Made by a program: the position numbers and the translations under genes
Assembly: GCF_024433635.1 (NCBI RefSeq)
Contig: NZ_WNJZ01000007.1
Location: 1 to 64,000 of the forward strand
From: Ruminococcus sp. zg-924
GTDB taxonomy: Bacteria; Bacillota; Clostridia; Oscillospirales; Acutalibacteraceae
Length of the DNA stretch: 64,000 nucleotides
Direction of reading: 5' to 3'
Part shown: piece by piece, positions 53,430 through 61,145 of the stretch
How positions within the stretch are numbered: the stretch's first letter is position 1
How the letters are laid out: each line of letters begins with the position of its first letter
Notes under the pieces: generated by a model
The model's input: only the letters and a program-made list of their open reading frames with translations
Told to the model about the DNA's origin: nothing
The model's database searches: none

Positions 53430-54556
53430 TGAAAGGAACAAACATTTTAGGATTGGTTTTTCCTAACGTGAACGACATCTGCATTCCTGAGCTTACATCT
53501 AAAAGAGCTATTGGCTCAGTTCCGTTCGGCGGAAAGTACAGACTTATTGATTTTACACTTTCAAACTTTGTAAACTACGGTATTGACAATGTTGGTGTTG
53601 TTGCCGAGCAGAAATTTGCTTCCCTTATGGATCATCTCGGCACAGGTAAGGCTTGGGATTTGTCAAAGCGCCGTGGCGGTCTTACACTTCTTTCTCCTTA
53701 CAGTCTTGGCAATGAAAGCTTCAGTACAACAATGGAGTGTATGTATAACGTTAAGGGCTTTATTGAGAAAGCAAATGAGGAGTATGTTCTTATTTCTACA
53801 AGCAACACCGTGTTCAACTTTGATTACAGCAAGATGGTTGCCCAGCATACTGATACAAACGCCGATATAACATTTATGTATGTTCACGGCAAGGTTTCCA
53901 AAGGAGCTATTGCACCTATTATAATCACAACCGATACCGATAACAAGATTACAGATATGGTTATCAATCCACGTGTAGGAAATCCAAATGAGGCTGAGTG
54001 TGATTATCTCTTCTCGTCTGCTTTTATGAAAAAGGAGCTTTTCCTTGACTTGCTTGTTGACTGCGTAAGCAGGAATGCGCTTGATTTCAGACGCAACTTT
54101 ATTCTTGATAATTTCAAGAAATTAAAAGTTTACGGCTATGAATTTACAGGCTACTATTCGTCTATAACCTCGCTTGATACGTATTTCAAGTCAAATATGT
54201 CACTTATGGACCCGCTTGTTAGAGCTGATTTGTTTAATCTGGACAGACCGATTTTCACAAAGGTTCGTGACGATATGCCAAGCAAATACGGACTTGGCTC
54301 GTCTGTTAAAAACTCGCTTGTTGCACAGGGCTGCGTAATTGAAGGCGAGGTTGAAAACTGCATTATTTCAAAGGGTGTTCACATTGGCAAGGGAGCCAAG
54401 GTTGCAAACTGCATCATAATGCAGGACACAAAAATAGGCGAAAATGCGAGCTTAAGCTATGTTATCTGCGACAAGGATGTTGTTATTAAAAATGAAAGAG
54501 CTCTCATGGGCTACGACACCTATCCGATTTATATTGCCAAGGATAATATTGTTTGA
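53429..54556 (+). CDS. glgD: Glycogen biosynthesis protein GlgD (regulatory ADP-glucose pyrophosphorylase subunit)
   Basis: 375 residues from ATG 53429 (a longer frame from 53420 lies within glgC). Homologous to GlgC but lacking the catalytic GG-x-G-x-R-L: the N-terminus reads NILGLVFPNVNDICIPELTS, and PFGGKYRLIDFTLSNFVNYG (structural part) is kept. Also has the C-terminal beta helix. In Bacillus and relatives GlgD is inactive alone but raises GlgC activity and changes its regulation. Ribosome binding site AGGGGG within glgC. Confidence 0.93.
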   Translation: MKGTNILGLVFPNVNDICIPELTSKRAIGSVPFGGKYRLIDFTLSNFVNYGIDNVGVVAEQKFASLMDHLGTGKAWDLSKRRGGLTLLSPYSLGNESFSTTMECMYNVKGFIEKANEEYVLISTSNTVFNFDYSKMVAQHTDTNADITFMYVHGKVSKGAIAPIIITTDTDNKITDMVINPRVGNPNEAECDYLFSSAFMKKELFLDLLVDCVSRNALDFRRNFILDNFKKLKVYGYEFTGYYSSITSLDTYFKSNMSLMDPLVRADLFNLDRPIFTKVRDDMPSKYGLGSSVKNSLVAQGCVIEGEVENCIISKGVHIGKGAKVANCIIMQDTKIGENASLSYVICDKDVVIKNERALMGYDTYPIYIAKDNIV

Positions 54557-54580
54557 TTAAATTAGATTGGAGATTATGTT

Positions 54581-56017
54581 ATGAGAGTTCTTTATTGCAC
54601 AAGTGAATCGAATCCCTTTGCTGGTTCGGGCGGACTTGCCGATGTTGCAGGTGCAGGCTCGCTGCCGAAGGCACTTAAGGAAAAGGGAGTAGACTGCCGA
54701 GTTGTAATGCCGCTTTACGGCGATATTCCGTATGCTCTTAAGCAGCAAATGCGTTACAGAACAAACTTCACCGTTCCTGTTGGTTGGAGAAGTCAATACT
54801 GCGGCGTGTTCGAGGCATACTACAATGACATTGTGTATTATTTCATAGATAACGAGTATTACTTCAAGCGCAGCGGTCTTTACGGCTTCTATGATGACGC
54901 TGAGCGTTTTGCATTCTTCTCAAGAGCTATTATGGAAATGCTGCCGAGGGTTGATTTCCACCCTGATATACTCCAGTGCAATGACTGGCAGACAGCGCTT
55001 GTGCCAACCTATTACTATATGTTCTACTGCCATAACCCTTGGTACTATAACATAAAGAGTGTTTTCACAATCCATAACATTCAGTATCAGGGAATGTACG
55101 GCTGGGAGGTTAACACCGAGTGCGTTGGTGTTCCCGCTGACAGAACAAAGCTTTTGGAGCAGGACGGTAAGCTCAATTTTGTTAAGGGTGCTATTGAAAC
55201 CTCAACAAGAGTTACAACAGTAAGCCCGTCCTATGCCGGCGAGATTTTGAATCCGTGGTACTCGCACGGTCTTGATACAATTTTGAGTCGCCGTCAGTAC
55301 AAGCTTTGCGGTATACTCAATGGTATTGACAACGCAAGCTATAACCCTGAAAACGACATTCAGCTTTACGCCCATTATTCGGTTAATGATTTGAGCGGAA
55401 AGGCTGTCTGCAAGAGCGCACTTCAGGAGCGCTTAGGCCTTGAGCGCCGTTGGGAGCCGCCGATTATCGCTATGGTATCAAGATTGGTAAGCCATAAGGG
55501 ACTTGATCTTGTAAGACTTGCTCTTGATGAGATTATGTGTGACCACGATGTTCAGTTTGTAATTCTTGGTTCAGGCGATAAGGAGTATGAGGACTTCTTC
55601 TCATATGCTCACAGTAAATATCCGGGCAGACTTTGCTTCTGTTACGGCTATGTTCCTGAGCTGGCAAGAAAAATTTACTCAGGTTCAGATATTTTCCTAA
55701 TGCCTTCAAAGAGCGAGCCTTGCGGACTTTCACAGATGATAGCTCTGCGCTACGGCTCAATCCCTGTTGTAAGAGAAACAGGCGGTCTGCGTGACTCAAT
55801 TCACGACAGTATGGACGGCTACGGAAACGGCTTTACCTTTGCCAAGTACGAGGCTTACGATATGGTTCAGGCTCTTAAGCGTGCTATAAACGGTTATTGG
55901 AACAGGGACGGCTGGTCACAGCTTGTTAGACGCGCTATGCAAAGCGACAACAGTTGGGCACGTTCTGCACAGGATTATCTTAATGTTTACACTGACACAG
56001 TAGATCACTGGAACTAA
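54581..56017 (+). CDS. glgA: Glycogen synthase
   Basis: 478 residues. GT5 family, transfers glucose from ADP-glucose to glycogen. Starts MRVLYCTSESNPFAGSGGLA; the usual K-T-G-G-L substrate loop is here G-S-G-G-L and is followed by two extra residues (DVAGAGSLPKAL), a variant. Other motifs are present: LQCNDWQTALVPTYY near 130, FTIHNIQYQG near 160, the Arg/Lys pair region MVSRLVSHKGLDL near 297, and PSKSEPCGLSQMIALRYGSI near 375-394 with the E-x7-E. Fourth gene of the glgBCDA cluster. Confidence 0.95.
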   Translation: MRVLYCTSESNPFAGSGGLADVAGAGSLPKALKEKGVDCRVVMPLYGDIPYALKQQMRYRTNFTVPVGWRSQYCGVFEAYYNDIVYYFIDNEYYFKRSGLYGFYDDAERFAFFSRAIMEMLPRVDFHPDILQCNDWQTALVPTYYYMFYCHNPWYYNIKSVFTIHNIQYQGMYGWEVNTECVGVPADRTKLLEQDGKLNFVKGAIETSTRVTTVSPSYAGEILNPWYSHGLDTILSRRQYKLCGILNGIDNASYNPENDIQLYAHYSVNDLSGKAVCKSALQERLGLERRWEPPIIAMVSRLVSHKGLDLVRLALDEIMCDHDVQFVILGSGDKEYEDFFSYAHSKYPGRLCFCYGYVPELARKIYSGSDIFLMPSKSEPCGLSQMIALRYGSIPVVRETGGLRDSIHDSMDGYGNGFTFAKYEAYDMVQALKRAINGYWNRDGWSQLVRRAMQSDNSWARSAQDYLNVYTDTVDHWN

Positions 56018-56036
56018 GATACGGTATAAATTAATC

Positions 56037-56066
56037 AAGCAGACGCTCATATTTGGGCGCCTGCTT
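56037..56066 (+). terminator. Weak terminator after glgA
   Basis: 9-bp stem with one A-C mismatch (56037-56046 with 56057-56066), 10-base loop, followed by TGTT rather than a clean U-run. Also faces the convergent phosphatase gene. Confidence 0.5.
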
Positions 56067-56097
56067 TGTTCATTGGTCAGTCTTTAGTTTTGCTTAT

Positions 56098-56559
56098 TTA
56101 TTGCTTGTCCTTTATAATATGCTCCAACAATCCACGGCAGCCCCTTACAATATCGCTGAATGTTATGTCGAAATTCCCCGTGTACCAAGGGTCTGCAATA
56201 TCACCGCCTGCTTGTGTAAAGTCGAGCAGCTTATATATTTTCTGTTTGTCATCACTTTTTATTATCCGTCGCAGATTTTTCATATTAAGGCTGTCCATAA
56301 CTATTATATAATCATACCGTTGATAGTCTGATGCTTTAATTTGCACGGCACGCTTACCCTCGCAGGATATTCCGTTTTCACTGAGCTTACGCCTTGTTCC
56401 GGTGTGAACAGGGTTTCCTATTTCTTCTGTGCTTGTGGCGGCAGATGAAATATAGAATTCATTGCTAAGTCCCGCTTTATCTACCATATCCTGCATAACA
56501 AACTGTGCCATTGGTGAACGGCAGATATTGCCGTGGCACACGAACATAATCTTTGTCAT
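56098..56559 (-). CDS. Low-molecular-weight protein-tyrosine phosphatase
   Basis: 153 residues. P-loop CHGNICRS (C-x5-R-S) at 8-15 and the general-acid loop IADPWYTGNF near 120. The residue after GN is Ile rather than the Thr that marks YwlE-type arginine phosphatases, which favours tyrosine substrates. Often paired with polysaccharide export, but no such genes are near here. Convergent with glgA. Confidence 0.92.
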   Translation of the reverse strand: MTKIMFVCHGNICRSPMAQFVMQDMVDKAGLSNEFYISSAATSTEEIGNPVHTGTRRKLSENGISCEGKRAVQIKASDYQRYDYIIVMDSLNMKNLRRIIKSDDKQKIYKLLDFTQAGGDIADPWYTGNFDITFSDIVRGCRGLLEHIIKDKQ

Positions 56560-56602
56560 ATCAAACCTCCGAATGAAATATCAAAATGAATTTTCATAAC
56601 TG

Positions 56603-56631
56603 AGTATATCAAAGTCGGTAAGGTTATTCAA
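56603..56631 (-). promoter_or_regulatory. Promoter of the LMW phosphatase gene
   Basis: Minus strand TTGAAT (56631-56626), 17-base spacer, TATACT (56608-56603). Start near 56596, about 37 bases before the ATG with GGAGG just upstream. Confidence 0.65.
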
Positions 56632-56797
56632 CTGTTGTTTGCTGAGTCTTGCTTTACGTTGAAAAAGATAGTATAAGATTTGTTCTTTACAATGGGTGTT
56701 TATGAAATTAAATTTACTTAATAGAAAGACGAAATCAGGTTTAAAGTCCTACACGAAAACTAACAACATATTTATAATATATTTACGGAGGTCAAAA

Positions 56798-57445
56798 ATG
56801 AATCATATTGAACGTAGAGATAAGGGATTGCCATATATTTCCGATAAAGCAGTATTCGAGCAGCAAAAAATTTGCCGCAAGCTTACGCAGCAGCTTAACA
56901 CGATTGACCGTTCAGACTTTGAAGGAATCAGCAAAATCGTAAAGGAGCTGTTTGGCAAGTCAGACGGAGCGTTTGTAAATCCGCCTTTTTACTGCGACTA
57001 TGGCTTTAATATTGAGGTTGGTAAGCATTTGTTTGTAAATTATAACTGTACGATTATTGACGTTGCAAAGGTAATAATCGGCGACAACTGCCTGCTTGCG
57101 CCTAATGTTGCAATATACACGGCAGGACACCCTGTTTATCCTGACACAAGAAATACCGGATACGAATACGGCGCAGAGGTTGTTATTGGTGACAATGTCT
57201 GGATTGGCGGTAATTCCGTAATCTGCCCCGGCGTGCATATCGGCAGCAATACCGTAATCGGGGCAGGCAGTGTTGTAACAAAGGATATTCCGGATTGGGT
57301 AGTTGCGGCAGGAAACCCGTGCAAGGTTATCCGTAAGATAACCGAGTCAGACAAGAATAAATATTTTAAAAATAAAGAGTTTGACGATGAGGCGTGGCAG
57401 GACGTACAGCGTATAATTCAAAGCGGCGGTAATTGGTTGCTGTAA
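56798..57445 (+). CDS. Sugar O-acetyltransferase, hexapeptide-repeat (maltose/galactoside type)
   Basis: 215 residues from ATG 56798, with GGAGGTC 6 bases upstream; the longer frame to 56696 has no ribosome binding site. Left-handed beta-helix with hexapeptide repeats (IGDNCLLAPNVAIYTAGHPV near 91-110, the catalytic His in TAGHPV; VVIGDNVWIGGNSVICPGVH near 128-147; GAGSVVTKDIPDWVVAAGNP). CoA-dependent acetylation of maltose, glucose or galactosides in this family. The N-terminal helical part (RKLTQQLNTIDRSD) matches MAA/LacA. Single gene. Confidence 0.93.
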   Translation: MNHIERRDKGLPYISDKAVFEQQKICRKLTQQLNTIDRSDFEGISKIVKELFGKSDGAFVNPPFYCDYGFNIEVGKHLFVNYNCTIIDVAKVIIGDNCLLAPNVAIYTAGHPVYPDTRNTGYEYGAEVVIGDNVWIGGNSVICPGVHIGSNTVIGAGSVVTKDIPDWVVAAGNPCKVIRKITESDKNKYFKNKEFDDEAWQDVQRIIQSGGNWLL

Positions 57446-57595
57446 TTTGTTAAGCGGATTTCTTCTTTGCCGGTAAATGATCAGGAAGATTTTGCTTAGG
57501 ACGGAATTTATTTCTAACTAAATTCAGCATAAAAAACAACTTTTATTAAACTTGACGTTTTTGCCAATGCACAGCGTTTTATCACCTGATATTAA

Positions 57596-57624
57596 TTGAC
57601 GATATACACTTTTTATGATAAAGT
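57596..57624 (+). promoter_or_regulatory. Possible promoter upstream of the FNT-like fragment
   Basis: TTGACG (57596-57601), 17-base spacer, TAAAGT (57619-57624). Start near 57632, about 78 bases before the ATG. The 57446-57595 stretch shows no gene. Confidence 0.5.
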
Positions 57625-57709
57625 TACAAAGGTTGAATTTTGACAGAATTTGATGTTGATTTTGTCTAATGCGCTTATCTTTTTCGGCGCATATATTGGG
57701 GGAATAAAA

Positions 57710-57865
57710 ATGCTTAAGCATTGCGTGGATACCTTTTGGTATGCCATTATGGGTGGCTTGTGCATCGGTCTTGGAGCAACGGCGTTTCTCTGCACAGAGA
57801 ACGCTATTTTCGGCTCGGTGCTGATTCCGCTGTTTAGAATAGTTCATAATAAGCTCACAGCATAA
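57710..57865 (+). pseudogene. Truncated formate/nitrite-transporter-like membrane ORF
   Basis: 51 residues from ATG 57710 with GGGGG 7 bases upstream. Hydrophobic, two membrane-like segments. The stretch YAIMGGLCIGLGATAFLCTE followed by NAIFGSVLIPL resembles the N-terminal first helix and loop of FNT-family (formate/nitrite/hydrosulfide) channels, which are about 260 residues, after which the frame departs (FRIVHNKLTA) and stops. Most likely a gene remnant, but the ribosome binding site, promoter and perfect terminator all survive, so a small functional membrane peptide cannot be excluded. Confidence 0.5.
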
Positions 57866-57866
57866 T

Positions 57867-57896
57867 AAAAAGGAACGGTTTTCGCCGTTCCTTTTT
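57867..57896 (+). terminator. Perfect terminator after the FNT-like fragment
   Basis: 12-bp perfect stem AAAAAGGAACGG (57867-57878) with CCGTTCCTTTTT (57885-57896), 6-base loop TTTTCG. Immediately follows the TAA of the small ORF. The next 279 bases (57897-58175) show no gene or structure I can support. Confidence 0.9.
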
Positions 57897-58175
57897 ATGT
57901 TCGGTTTAATGTTTTACATACCGTAATATGTAATCTCTTTTTGAAATTGTTAGCTTATATTTATTCCCGTCCAAAATGAAACTTACATAAGAACAATAAT
58001 ATATTTTTTAAGTTACTGTAACGCTGGTTGTAATATTTGATTCTTTGTTCTGAATTTCAACTACGCCGCTGCAAGTCAGTACATATTTTTTTGAGATAAA
58101 CCGAATGTATCTCTTAGCAGCCTAAGATTATCTCCTGTAATTAAAAATCATCTTATTTTTGTTCTATAAAATATC

Positions 58176-58961
58176 TCAGCTTTCGCCTATAATCCTTTTT
58201 GCATTGCCGCTGAATATTTTTTCAAGCTCATTATCACATAAGCCGAGGTTCATAATATCTTCAATACTATCACCGGCTGTCCACATTGGGTAGTCTGTGC
58301 CGAATACAACCCTGTCTGCTCCGTACATCTTTATAAGCTCATTTGCTCTTTTTCTGCCGATGAACATTATTGAGCTTGATGTATCAATATAGCAGTTTGT
58401 ATCAAGCAGATATTCAGCAGCTAAATCCCACAGCGACCATCCGCCGAAATGTGCGGCAACAACCGTAAGCTTCGGAAAATTTTGGAGTACCCTTTTAAGT
58501 CTTTCAGGGTGAGAGTAGGTGTATCGGTAGTCACCGCAGTGCATCAAAACAGGCAGCTTTCCCTGAAGCATATCATAAATCGGGAACATTTTAGGGTCGT
58601 CCATATTGAAGTGCTGTGTGTCAGGGTGAAGCTTAACGCCGTGAAGCCCAAGGCGAATTATATCCTCAATATCCTCCTGCGGATTTTCAAGGTCAGGGTG
58701 AAGCGTGCCGAAGCCGATAAAGTTTTTGTGTTTCTCACATTCTGCGGCTATAAACTGATTTATGCTCTTAACCTGATGCGGCACGGTTGCAACAGACTGA
58801 ACAAGAAAGCGGTTCACTCCGTTTTCCTCTCCTTTTTTTTCAAGGTCATCTGCCGTTCCGTTGCAATCTATCCTTATACTGTAAAAATCCCCAATACCTT
58901 TAATAGCGTTTTCGGCTATCTTTTCCGGGTAAATATGTGCGTGAAAATCAATAATTTCCAT
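58176..58961 (-). CDS. Amidohydrolase-family TIM-barrel protein
   Basis: 261 residues from ATG 58961, with AAGGAG 8 bases upstream; the longer frame to 59003 overlaps the promoter. Amidohydrolase-2 type (ACMSD/aminocarboxymuconate-like): metal motif DFHAHIYPEK near 5-14, GFGTLHPD near 83, GVKLHPDTQH near 106, MHCGDY near 138, VAAHFGGW near 165 and VVFGTDYPMW near 217 with the catalytic Asp. The family covers decarboxylases and hydrolases; substrate not predictable. Own promoter, monocistronic, divergent from the hydrogenase operon. Confidence 0.86.
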   Translation of the reverse strand: MEIIDFHAHIYPEKIAENAIKGIGDFYSIRIDCNGTADDLEKKGEENGVNRFLVQSVATVPHQVKSINQFIAAECEKHKNFIGFGTLHPDLENPQEDIEDIIRLGLHGVKLHPDTQHFNMDDPKMFPIYDMLQGKLPVLMHCGDYRYTYSHPERLKRVLQNFPKLTVVAAHFGGWSLWDLAAEYLLDTNCYIDTSSSIMFIGRKRANELIKMYGADRVVFGTDYPMWTAGDSIEDIMNLGLCDNELEKIFSGNAKRIIGES

Positions 58962-58982
58962 AATCTCAGCTCCTTGAGTTCT

Positions 58983-59011
58983 ATTATATTTTATTGCGGT
59001 CAATTTGTAAA
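58983..59011 (-). promoter_or_regulatory. Promoter of the amidohydrolase gene
   Basis: Minus strand TTTACA (59011-59006), 17-base spacer, perfect TATAAT (58988-58983). Start near 58976, about 15 bases before the ATG. Confidence 0.7.
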
Positions 59012-59050
59012 GAAAAGTCGTAAATTCGCAGTAAAAAACAGCGCATATAA

Positions 59051-59079
59051 TTGACGGAATTGTGTATATGTGATATAAT
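59051..59079 (+). promoter_or_regulatory. Promoter of the hydrogenase operon
   Basis: TTGACG (59051-59056), 17-base spacer, perfect TATAAT (59074-59079). Start near 59086, leaving a leader of about 108 bases before the first gene. The -35 lies between catata (59044-59049 region) and tatatg, a loose inverted repeat that may or may not be an operator. Confidence 0.75.
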
Positions 59080-59193
59080 TCTATATAATAAAGGCGTATT
59101 TTCTGTTGCTATAATCTGCTATTTTGCGGTGAATATTCAGATAATACAGCTTGAAATCCGATTTAATAAATTATCAGAAACGAGGTGTTTTTT

Positions 59194-59436
59194 ATGAAGG
59201 TTTATGTATGTGTGGGAAGCTCCTGCCACTTAAGAGGTTCTTATGATATCATCAATCTTATGAAGGAAAGTATTGCAAAAAGGCAGCTTGAGGATAAAGT
59301 TGAGCTTAGCGCCGCATTTTGTCTTGGAAAATGTACTGACGGTGTGTCGGTGAAGTTTGACGATGAGGTAGTATGCGGAGTGAGCAAGGATAACTTTGAT
59401 GAAATTTTCAGCGACTATGTATTGAGTAAGATTTGA
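59194..59436 (+). CDS. Thioredoxin-like [2Fe-2S] ferredoxin subunit of a hydrogenase operon
   Basis: 80 residues from ATG 59194 (CGAGGTG 6 to 7 bases upstream; the GTG at 59185 is part of that site). Thioredoxin-fold 2Fe-2S domain as in the 24-kDa subunit of complex I (NuoE/HydC type): cysteines at 6, 11, 43 and 47 (VCVGSSCHLRG and FCLGKCTDG). Only the C-terminal cluster-binding half of NuoE is present. Likely passes electrons to or from the hydrogenase-like proteins encoded next. First gene of the four-gene operon. Confidence 0.88.
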   Translation: MKVYVCVGSSCHLRGSYDIINLMKESIAKRQLEDKVELSAAFCLGKCTDGVSVKFDDEVVCGVSKDNFDEIFSDYVLSKI

Positions 59437-59468
59437 TAAATTAATCGCATATTGCGGGAGTGTAAATT

Positions 59469-61145
59469 ATGACCGATTGCATACAAACAAAAAAATCAAA
59501 TTGTAAAAACTGCCATAAATGTATCAGAGAGTGTCCTGTAAAGGCAATTCGCTTTCAGGATAACCAGGCATATATATTGAAATCAGAGTGTATTATGTGC
59601 GGAAAGTGCTACACAGCCTGTCCGCAAAATGCAAAGGTTATCAGAGATGACCTTCAGTCGGTGCGTGAGCTTGTTAAAAGCGGCGTACCTGTTTACGCCA
59701 GTGTTGCTCCGGCTTTTGTTGCCGATTTCAAGGGTGTGAATATCACAGAGCTGGAAAAGGCGCTTAAAAAGCTCGGATTTGCAGGCGCAGCTGAAACCGC
59801 AATTGGCGCAACGGTGGTTAAGGATGAATATCAGAGAATTTTGCGCAGCAATGACAGAGAGGTTGTTATCTCATCCTGTTGTCACAGCGTTAATACACTT
59901 ATTCAGAAATATTACCCAAGCGCTTTGCAGTATCTTGCAAAGGTTCTATCGCCAATGCAGGCGCACTGTACAAAAATAAAAGAGAAGCATCCGGAGGCTA
60001 AAACCGTGTTTATCGGTCCTTGTATTGCAAAAAAGGACGAGGCGGATTTGTACCCAGGAATTGTTGACGGGGTTTTGACCTTTATTGAACTTAAACGTTG
60101 GATGGACGAAGAGGGCGTTACTCCGGAGCCTACATACGAAAAGGATGACGGAGGCAGAGCAAGACTTTTTCCGACCACAGGCGGAATACTCAGAACAATG
60201 ACTGAAAAGCCGGAAAATTACAGTTATTTTGCGATTGACGGCGTAGAAAACTGTATATCTGCGCTTGAAGATATAATAGACGGCAAAATAACAAAGTGCT
60301 TTATAGAGATGTCGGCTTGTTCGGGAAGCTGTGTAGGCGGTCCTGCTATGAACAAGCAAAGCAACCGTCCTGTTGAGGAATTCCTTGCGGTTGACCGCTA
60401 TGCCGACAGTAAGGATTTTGAAACCGAGCCAATGGATTCTGAGCAGCTTAAGAAGAATGTTGATTATATCAACACAAAGCGTCAGATGCCGGGTGAAAAG
60501 GCTATTGCTGACATTTTAAAGAAAATGGGCAAGACAAAGCCTGAGGATGAGTTGAACTGCGGCTCCTGCGGATATAATACCTGCCGTGAAAAGGCTGTTG
60601 CCGTTTACTTTGGCAAGGCGAGCATTACAATGTGCCTGCCGTATCTTATCCAAAAGGTTGAGAGTTTTTCAGACACCATTATTAAGAACACCCCTAACGG
60701 AATTATGGTTCTCAGCGAGGATTTGACAATTCAGCAAATTAATTCCTCTGCAAGAAGAATTATGAACATTGCAAGAGTTCAGGACGTTATAGGAGAACCT
60801 GTTGTTCGTATTCTTGACCCTTTGCCGTATATGCAGGTATTAAGCTCCGGGGTGAATGTGCACGATAAGAGAATTTATCTTGCGGAATATGATAAATATG
60901 TTGAAGAAACAATTCTCTATGACAAGAGCTACAACATACTTATCAGCATAATGCGTGATGTTACTGCTGAGGAGCAGGAAAAGGAACAAAAGGAAAAGAT
61001 GGGCAAAAACACAGTCGAGATTGCCGATAAGGTTATCGAAAAGCAGATGAGAGTTGTTCAGGAGATTGCTTCTCTGCTTGGAGAAACAACGGCAGAAACA
61101 AAAATTGCCCTGACAAAGCTAAAGGAGTCCCTGAGCGATGAATAA
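59469..61145 (+). CDS. [FeFe]-hydrogenase-like protein with PAS domain (sensory type)
   Basis: 558 residues, five parts. (1) Two 4Fe-4S motifs, CKNCHKCIRECP near 12 and CIMCGKCYTACP near 41. (2) Hydrogenase H-cluster domain about 70-330 with ISSCCHSV (C137, C138), IGPCIAKKDE (C185) and MSACSGSCVGG (C284, C288), so the cluster cysteines are all present although the usual C-C-P is C-C-H. (3) An extra 4Fe-4S module LNCGSCGYNTCREKAVAV, Cys 364, 367, 372 and 389. (4) A PAS domain about 400-505. (5) A coiled helical tail. Hydrogenases with C-terminal PAS domains are described as putative sensors (HydS; HfsB in Thermoanaerobacterium). Overlaps the phosphatase gene by 8 bases. Confidence 0.92.
   Translation: MTDCIQTKKSNCKNCHKCIRECPVKAIRFQDNQAYILKSECIMCGKCYTACPQNAKVIRDDLQSVRELVKSGVPVYASVAPAFVADFKGVNITELEKALKKLGFAGAAETAIGATVVKDEYQRILRSNDREVVISSCCHSVNTLIQKYYPSALQYLAKVLSPMQAHCTKIKEKHPEAKTVFIGPCIAKKDEADLYPGIVDGVLTFIELKRWMDEEGVTPEPTYEKDDGGRARLFPTTGGILRTMTEKPENYSYFAIDGVENCISALEDIIDGKITKCFIEMSACSGSCVGGPAMNKQSNRPVEEFLAVDRYADSKDFETEPMDSEQLKKNVDYINTKRQMPGEKAIADILKKMGKTKPEDELNCGSCGYNTCREKAVAVYFGKASITMCLPYLIQKVESFSDTIIKNTPNGIMVLSEDLTIQQINSSARRIMNIARVQDVIGEPVVRILDPLPYMQVLSSGVNVHDKRIYLAEYDKYVEETILYDKSYNILISIMRDVTAEEQEKEQKEKMGKNTVEIADKVIEKQMRVVQEIASLLGETTAETKIALTKLKESLSDE

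Noticed and set aside
53429-54556. GlgD as a decayed GlgC duplicate
   Set aside because: Loss of the catalytic GGxGxRL is normal for GlgD, and the frame and beta-helix are intact, so it is a regulatory subunit.
58449-59054. 201-codon plus-strand ORF opposite the amidohydrolase gene
   Set aside because: Cys/Val/Asn-rich shadow with no domain and no ribosome binding site; the minus-strand gene has metal motifs and a promoter.
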